Shown here: piece after piece, positions 59,748 through 64,000 of the stretch
Layout: every line of letters begins with the position of its first letter
Position numbering within the stretch: the first letter of the stretch is position 1
Source: Paraburkholderia nodosa DSM 21604
Lineage (GTDB): Bacteria > Pseudomonadota > Gammaproteobacteria > Burkholderiales > Burkholderiaceae
Direction: 5' to 3'
Assembly: GCF_000519185.1 (NCBI RefSeq)
Contig: NZ_JAFA01000037.1
Span: 19,873 to 83,872 of the forward strand
Length of the DNA: 64,000 nucleotides
Made by a program: the position numbers and the translations under genes
The notes under the pieces: generated by a model
What the model saw: only the letters and a program-made list of their open reading frames with translations
Told to the model about the DNA's origin: nothing
Databases searched by the model: none

Positions 59748-60536
59748 TTATGCCGCGGCGCGACGGCCTCGATGGTCGTCCTGCGCATCATCCTCGCGTT
59801 GCGCCTGCCCTGCGCGTTCGGCGAACGCATCGCCGATCATGAGCAGGCTCGGCTGCGCCGGGTCGAGCCACTCCTGCGCCTCACCCGCTGCGAGACCGGC
59901 CAGCGTCAGCGTCAGCGTGCGCTCGCGCGCGGTGCTGCAGGCTTCGACGATCGCCACCGGCGTGGCGCCCGCGCGGCCCGCGTCGATCAGCTGGCGCGCG
60001 ATCTCGGGCGCGCTGTCGCGGCCCATGTAGAACACGAGCGAATCGGCGTTGACCTGCTCGCGAATCTCCTCGCTGCCCGCCGCGCGCGAATACGTGGCAA
60101 GCGCAACGCTGCGCGCCACGCCTCGCAGCGTGAGCGAGCGTTGCAGCGTCGCCGCGCTCGCCAGCGCCGCTGTAATGCCCGGCACGACTTCGAACTCGAT
60201 GCCGGCCGCTTCGAGCGCGCGCATCTCCTCGTCGGCTCGGCCGAACAGCATCGGGTCGCCGCCCTTCAGGCGCACGACCACGGCGTGCTCGCGCGCCGCA
60301 TCGACGAGTTGCTTGTTGATGAAGTGCTGCGCCGTGGAGCGCTGCCCGCAGCGCTTGCCGACCGCGATGAACTTCGCGGTTGGCGGCGCGTACTCGAGCA
60401 TGGCCGGCTCGACGAGCGCGTCGTGCAGCACGACGTCGGCGCTCGCGAGCAGCCGTGCGCCGCGTACCGTGATGAGGTCCGCTGCGCCCGGTCCCGCGCC
60501 GATCAGATATACCTTGCCCATATGCTTCGAATCCAT
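59748..60536 (-). CDS. cobA: Uroporphyrinogen-III C-methyltransferase (SUMT)
   Basis: Methylates uroporphyrinogen III at C2 and C7 to precorrin-2, the branch point to siroheme and B12. A 262-residue stand-alone SUMT, without the CysG oxidase/chelatase part: VYLIGAGPGAADLITVRGARLL, VVRLKGGDPMLFGRADEE and VVPGITAALASAA. ATG at 60536 or 60521 may be used. The C-terminal tail is polar and charged (REDDAQDDHRGRRAAA). It follows cysN by 38 bases, tying siroheme supply to sulfite reductase. Confidence 0.93.
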   Translation of the reverse strand: MDSKHMGKVYLIGAGPGAADLITVRGARLLASADVVLHDALVEPAMLEYAPPTAKFIAVGKRCGQRSTAQHFINKQLVDAAREHAVVVRLKGGDPMLFGRADEEMRALEAAGIEFEVVPGITAALASAATLQRSLTLRGVARSVALATYSRAAGSEEIREQVNADSLVFYMGRDSAPEIARQLIDAGRAGATPVAIVEACSTARERTLTLTLAGLAAGEAQEWLDPAQPSLLMIGDAFAERAGQAQREDDAQDDHRGRRAAA

Positions 60537-60574
60537 TGTTGCGGCCGCGCGCGGCCGCAACCTCGCGCAATGCC

Positions 60575-61891
60575 TTACGCCGAGAACGCGCGGATCATGC
60601 CCGCGGCCACCGTGTGATGCGTCGCCTCGTCGATCAGCACGAATGCGCCGGTGCCAGGATTCGCATCATACAGGTCGCAGACGAGCGGCTTCTGCAGCGA
60701 GAGCGCCACGCGGCCGATATCGTTCATCGCGAGTTCGTGGCGGTCGGTGGCGTGCGAGAGCGTGTGCACGTCGAGCACCTGCTTGACCGCGCCGATCTTC
60801 GCGAACACCGTGCTCGTGGTCTGCTTGAGCAGGTACTTGCGCTGCTGCGAGAGCGGCTCTTCGTCGAACCAGCAGAGGTCCGCTTCGAGCTTCTTCGCGG
60901 GTTGCGCAGCATCGGCCGCGGGCACGAAGGTGTCGCCGCGCGAGACGTCGACGTCTTCCGAAAGACGGATCGTGACGGTCTGGCCCGCGAACGCGCGGTC
61001 GACCTGCGCCGTGCCGCCCGGGACCGGCGCGATGATTTCGGCCACCGTTGCGCTGCGGCCAGCCGGGAGCACCGAAATGGCGTCGCCGAGCTTCACTTCG
61101 CCCGCTTCGACACGGCCCATGTAACCGCGGAAGTCGTCGGCGCTGGAACCATCCTGGCGCGCGACCCACTGCACCGGGAAGCGCAGCGCTTCGCCCGTGG
61201 CCTGCGCGACCGGCAGTTGCTCGAGCACGTCGAGCAGCGGCTCGCCCGCATACCACGGCATACGCTCGCTCGCGGCGACGATGTTGTCGCCCTTGAGCGC
61301 CGAAACCGGCACGAAGCGCACGTCATTGAGGCCGAGCTGGCGCGCGAGCACGACATAGGCTTCGCGGATCAGGTCGAACGTCGCTTCGCTGTAATCGACC
61401 AGGTCCATCTTGTTGATCGCGACGATCACGTGCTGCAGGCCCAGCAGCTTGACGATGGCGCTGTGGCGCTTGGTCTGCGGCAGCAGTTGCGTGACACCGT
61501 TCTCGACCGTCACGCGCGTCGGGTCGATCAGGATGATCGCGGCGTGCGCCGTCGAAGCGCCCGTGACCATGTTGCGCGTGTACTGCTCGTGGCCCGGCGT
61601 GTCGGCGATGATGAACTTGCGCTTGGCCGTGGCGAAATAACGGTACGCCACGTCGATCGTGATGCCCTGCTCGCGCTCGGCTTCGAGGCCGTCGGTGAGC
61701 AGCGACAGGTCGATCTCGTCGCCCACCGTGCGCTTGTTCTTCGCACGCGAAAGCGCCGAGAGCTGGTCGCTCAGAACAGCCTTGCTGTCGTACAGCAGGC
61801 GGCCGATCAGCGTGCTCTTGCCGTCGTCCACGCTGCCCGCCGTGATGAAGCGCAGCACGCCGAGGTCTTCAGGTTGATGCGTCGTAACCAT
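60575..61891 (-). CDS. cysN: Sulfate adenylyltransferase, GTPase subunit
   Basis: GTP-driven subunit that stimulates CysD to form APS from sulfate and ATP. The 438-residue translation-factor-like GTPase has the P-loop GSVDDGKSTLIGRLL, DTPGHEQYTRNM and NKMDLVD (G4). There is no C-terminal APS kinase (CysC) fusion. MVTTHQPEDLG at 61891 is the start, 25 bases after cysD; the upstream open frame is not supported. Confidence 0.96.
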   Translation of the reverse strand: MVTTHQPEDLGVLRFITAGSVDDGKSTLIGRLLYDSKAVLSDQLSALSRAKNKRTVGDEIDLSLLTDGLEAEREQGITIDVAYRYFATAKRKFIIADTPGHEQYTRNMVTGASTAHAAIILIDPTRVTVENGVTQLLPQTKRHSAIVKLLGLQHVIVAINKMDLVDYSEATFDLIREAYVVLARQLGLNDVRFVPVSALKGDNIVAASERMPWYAGEPLLDVLEQLPVAQATGEALRFPVQWVARQDGSSADDFRGYMGRVEAGEVKLGDAISVLPAGRSATVAEIIAPVPGGTAQVDRAFAGQTVTIRLSEDVDVSRGDTFVPAADAAQPAKKLEADLCWFDEEPLSQQRKYLLKQTTSTVFAKIGAVKQVLDVHTLSHATDRHELAMNDIGRVALSLQKPLVCDLYDANPGTGAFVLIDEATHHTVAAGMIRAFSA

Positions 61892-61916
61892 GTCTAATCT
61901 TTCCTCTGCGTGCTCT

Positions 61917-62879
61917 TTAGAAATAACCTTGCTTCTTGCGCTGTTCCATCGCGGCTTCCGACGCCTGGTCGTCCATGCGCGTCGCACCGCGTTCCGTGAT
62001 CTCGGTCACGGCCGTTTCGGCGATGATCTTCTCGACGTTGTCGGCATCGCTCGCCACCGGGCACGTGCAGCTGATGTCGCCCACGGTGCGGAAACGCACC
62101 TGCGCCATTTCGCTGACTTCGCCTTCCTTCATCGGCGTGAGCGGCGTGACCGGCACGAGCAGGCCGTTGCGGCGCACGATCTCGCGCTGGTGCGCGTAGT
62201 AGATCGACGGCAGTTCGAGCTTCTCGCGCTCGATGTATTGCCACACGTCCAGTTCCGTCCAGTTCGAGATCGGGAACACGCGCAGGTGCTCGCCCTTGTG
62301 CAGGCGCGCGTTGTACAGGCTCCAGAGTTCCGGGCGCTGCGCCTTCGGGTCCCACTGGCCGAATTCGTCGCGGAACGAGAAGATGCGCTCCTTCGCGCGG
62401 GCCTTCTCTTCGTCGCGGCGCGCACCGCCGATCATCGCCGTGTAGCCGTATTGCTCGATGGTTTCCAGCAGCGTGACCGCTTGCGCGGCGTTGCGCGAAT
62501 CGGTTTCGCGGCGCAGGCGCACGGTGCCGCGCTTGATCGAATCTTCCACGTGGCCGACCACGAGTTCCGCGCCGATTTCGGCTGCGCGGCGATCGCGGAA
62601 GTCGATCACTTCCTCGTAGTTGTGGCCCGTGTCGATGTGCACGAGCGGGAACGGCAGCGCGGTCTTGCGGTTCGCGCCGAGGCCGAACGCCTTCAGTGCG
62701 AGCGCCAGCACGACGACCGAGTCCTTGCCGCCCGAGAACAGCAGCGCAGGCTTGCTGCATTCGGCGACGAGTTCACGCAGGATGTGGATCGACTCGGCTT
62801 CGAGCCAGTCGAGATGGTCCATGCGGTTCGCCGTGACCTGGAGCGGTGCGTTCACTGCTGAGTCGAGCGTGGTGCTCAT
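61917..62879 (-). CDS. cysD: Sulfate adenylyltransferase, catalytic subunit
   Basis: Forms APS from sulfate and ATP together with CysN. A 320-residue PP-loop enzyme with ALLFSGGKDSVVVLALALKAF (ATP pyrophosphatase motif), HIDTGHNYEEVIDFRD and the C-terminal MEQRKKQGYF typical of CysD. It lies 99 bases after cysH; the gap contains no recognisable gene or terminator. Confidence 0.96.
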   Translation of the reverse strand: MSTTLDSAVNAPLQVTANRMDHLDWLEAESIHILRELVAECSKPALLFSGGKDSVVVLALALKAFGLGANRKTALPFPLVHIDTGHNYEEVIDFRDRRAAEIGAELVVGHVEDSIKRGTVRLRRETDSRNAAQAVTLLETIEQYGYTAMIGGARRDEEKARAKERIFSFRDEFGQWDPKAQRPELWSLYNARLHKGEHLRVFPISNWTELDVWQYIEREKLELPSIYYAHQREIVRRNGLLVPVTPLTPMKEGEVSEMAQVRFRTVGDISCTCPVASDADNVEKIIAETAVTEITERGATRMDDQASEAAMEQRKKQGYF

Positions 62880-62978
62880 GTTCGGATCCTTCGTTTATTC
62901 GCGCCCTTTTTACGGGACACGCAGTACTCGGTATTCGGTAGCGCGCCGGTCTTCACGACGGCGCGACAAACTTGAATC

Positions 62979-63746
62979 TTAGTTCGCCTGGCCGATTGAC
63001 GACACTTCGGACGACACTTCGACGACCGGAATGGCCGACACGGACGTGATGTGCAAGCCACATTCCTTCGTGTCGCGCGATTCCCACCACCAGCGGCCCG
63101 CGCGGCTGTCTTCGCCGGGACGGATCGCGCGCGTGCAGGGCTCGCAGCCGATGCTCGGGTAGCCGCGGGCGTGCAGCGGGTTCACCGGCACCTCGAAGGC
63201 GCGCAGGTAGGCCCAGACATCGGCTTCGGTCCAGTCGGCGAGCGGATTGAACTTGTCGATATTGCGCGCTTCGTCGCGTTCTTCCTCGTGCAGCTCCGCG
63301 CGCGTGACCGACTGCTCGCGGCGCTGGCCCGTGACCCAGGCGGAAACGCCCGAAAGCGCACGGTTCAGCGGCTCGACCTTGCGGATTTCGCAGCAGCGCT
63401 TGCGCAGATCGACGCTCTCGTAGAACGCATTCAGGCCGTGCTGGGCGACGTATTCGTCCACCGCGTCCTGTTGCGGATGAAGCTGCTCGATCTCGTAGCC
63501 GTAGCGCTCGCGCACCACGTCGATCATGCCGAGCGTTTCGGCGTGCAGGCGGCCCGTGTTCAGCGAGAAGACGCCGATTTTCACAGCGCGCGAAAGAATC
63601 GCGTGCGTGAGCAGCATGTCTTCGGCTGCGAGGCTACTGGCCAGCTTCACGTCGGCGTGACGCGCCGCGATCGAATCGAGCAGCGCGTCGAGGCGCCCGA
63701 TTTTCGCCTGCAGCTCAGCCGTGATTTCGTTCGCGACGGTGCTCAT
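62979..63746 (-). CDS. cysH: Adenylylsulfate (APS) reductase, 4Fe-4S type
   Basis: Reduces activated sulfate to sulfite. The 255-residue product has the cluster motif Cys118-Cys119 plus Cys201 and Cys204 (RKRCCE and SIGCEPC) and the catalytic Cys229 in KECGLH. The four cluster cysteines mark the APS-preferring bacterial and plant group rather than the cluster-free PAPS enzymes of enterics, which agrees with the absence of cysC here. Its ATG overlaps the DUF934 stop by four bases. Confidence 0.95.
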   Translation of the reverse strand: MSTVANEITAELQAKIGRLDALLDSIAARHADVKLASSLAAEDMLLTHAILSRAVKIGVFSLNTGRLHAETLGMIDVVRERYGYEIEQLHPQQDAVDEYVAQHGLNAFYESVDLRKRCCEIRKVEPLNRALSGVSAWVTGQRREQSVTRAELHEEERDEARNIDKFNPLADWTEADVWAYLRAFEVPVNPLHARGYPSIGCEPCTRAIRPGEDSRAGRWWWESRDTKECGLHITSVSAIPVVEVSSEVSSIGQAN

Positions 63747-64000
63747 GCTGCCGAACCTTGTTGCGCTTGTTGAGCCAGACGGCGGCGGAACAGCGGCGAC
63801 GGTTCGTCGAAGGCGCCCTGGTATTGCACCGTGAACTCGGTGAACGCCTTGAGCGCGTCGTGGATGTCCTTGTCGGCGCGCACGGCGAACGCATCGAAGC
63901 CGCAGCGCTCGTGAAAGCGCAGCTGGTCGCGCAGCACGTCGCCGATCGCGCGCAGCTCGCCCTTGTAGCCATAGCGCTCGCGCAACAGGCGGCCGATCGA
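63743..64000 (-). CDS. DUF934 protein of the cys operon, partial at the right edge
   Basis: The last 85 residues of a DUF934 protein, beginning SIGRLLRERYGYKGELRAIG and containing QLRFHERCGFDAFAVRADKD. This family sits between the sulfite/nitrite reductase gene and cysH in many proteobacteria and is regarded as an accessory of assimilatory sulfite reduction; its biochemical role is unknown. The start lies outside the window. It overlaps cysH by ATGA. Confidence 0.88.
   Translation of the reverse strand, partial: SIGRLLRERYGYKGELRAIGDVLRDQLRFHERCGFDAFAVRADKDIHDALKAFTEFTVQYQGAFDEPSPLFRRRLAQQAQQGSAA

Overview
The window is ordinary chromosomal DNA from a GC-rich betaproteobacterium, most likely of the Burkholderiaceae (Paraburkholderia, Caballeronia or Burkholderia type). 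Supporting this are a fused HemD-HemX protein, DUF3460-scpA-panC-panD and pepA-holC-DUF2486 arrangements, a zapA-6S RNA-EVE arrangement and a cysH-cysD-cysN-cobA sulfate block. Taxonomy is inferred from gene content only. I see no insertion sequence, prophage, CRISPR array, rRNA or tRNA. Nearly every base is assigned to housekeeping or common accessory metabolism, and I did not find a clear undescribed multi-gene system. The best leads are small: a superoxide-dismutase-like lipoprotein without most metal ligands, a possible small RNA upstream of metG, and several palindromes at promoters.

Layout. 1-4.8 kb: end of an EAL-domain gene, ppa, then an aldehyde dehydrogenase, an SDR oxidoreductase and an MFS carrier that look like a small catabolic unit. 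4.8-9.3 kb: heme genes hemC-hemDX-hemY on the minus strand. 9.8-17.5 kb: ppc, a methyltransferase divergent from an XRE-type regulator, argH and a bestrophin-like membrane protein. 17.5-23.1 kb (minus): mrp/apbC, the SOD-like lipoprotein, dcd, a large PLP amino-acid decarboxylase and an LprI-like protein. 23.4-26.7 kb: an OmpA-type lipoprotein, a possible small RNA and metG. 26.8-33.2 kb (minus): tamA-tamB. 33.5-36.2 kb: DUF3460, scpA, panC, panD. 36.3-37.5 kb: an orphan ParA-like ATPase and a hotdog thioesterase.

37.5-47.0 kb is a late-stage cobalamin cluster: cobQ on its own, then cobU-cbiB-cobD-btuF on plus running head-on into cobC-cobS-cobT-btuD-btuC on minus. It covers amidation, aminopropanol linker, nucleotide loop assembly and import, not corrin ring synthesis. 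47.4-49.0 kb: a ZapB-like coiled coil, zapA, 6S RNA and an EVE-domain protein. 49.0-54.8 kb: a SIMPL-domain protein, lgt, a LysR regulator divergent from ilvD, a small cytochrome c and a DUF2486 protein. 54.8-59.7 kb: holC and pepA divergent from lptF-lptG, then a CbiX-type chelatase. 59.7-64 kb (minus): DUF934-cysH-cysD-cysN-cobA, an assimilatory sulfate operon entering from the right edge.

A tetrapyrrole thread runs through the window: HemC and HemD make uroporphyrinogen III, HemX and HemY accompany the heme branch, CobA and CbiX lead to siroheme for sulfite reductase, and the cob/btu cluster finishes or salvages B12.
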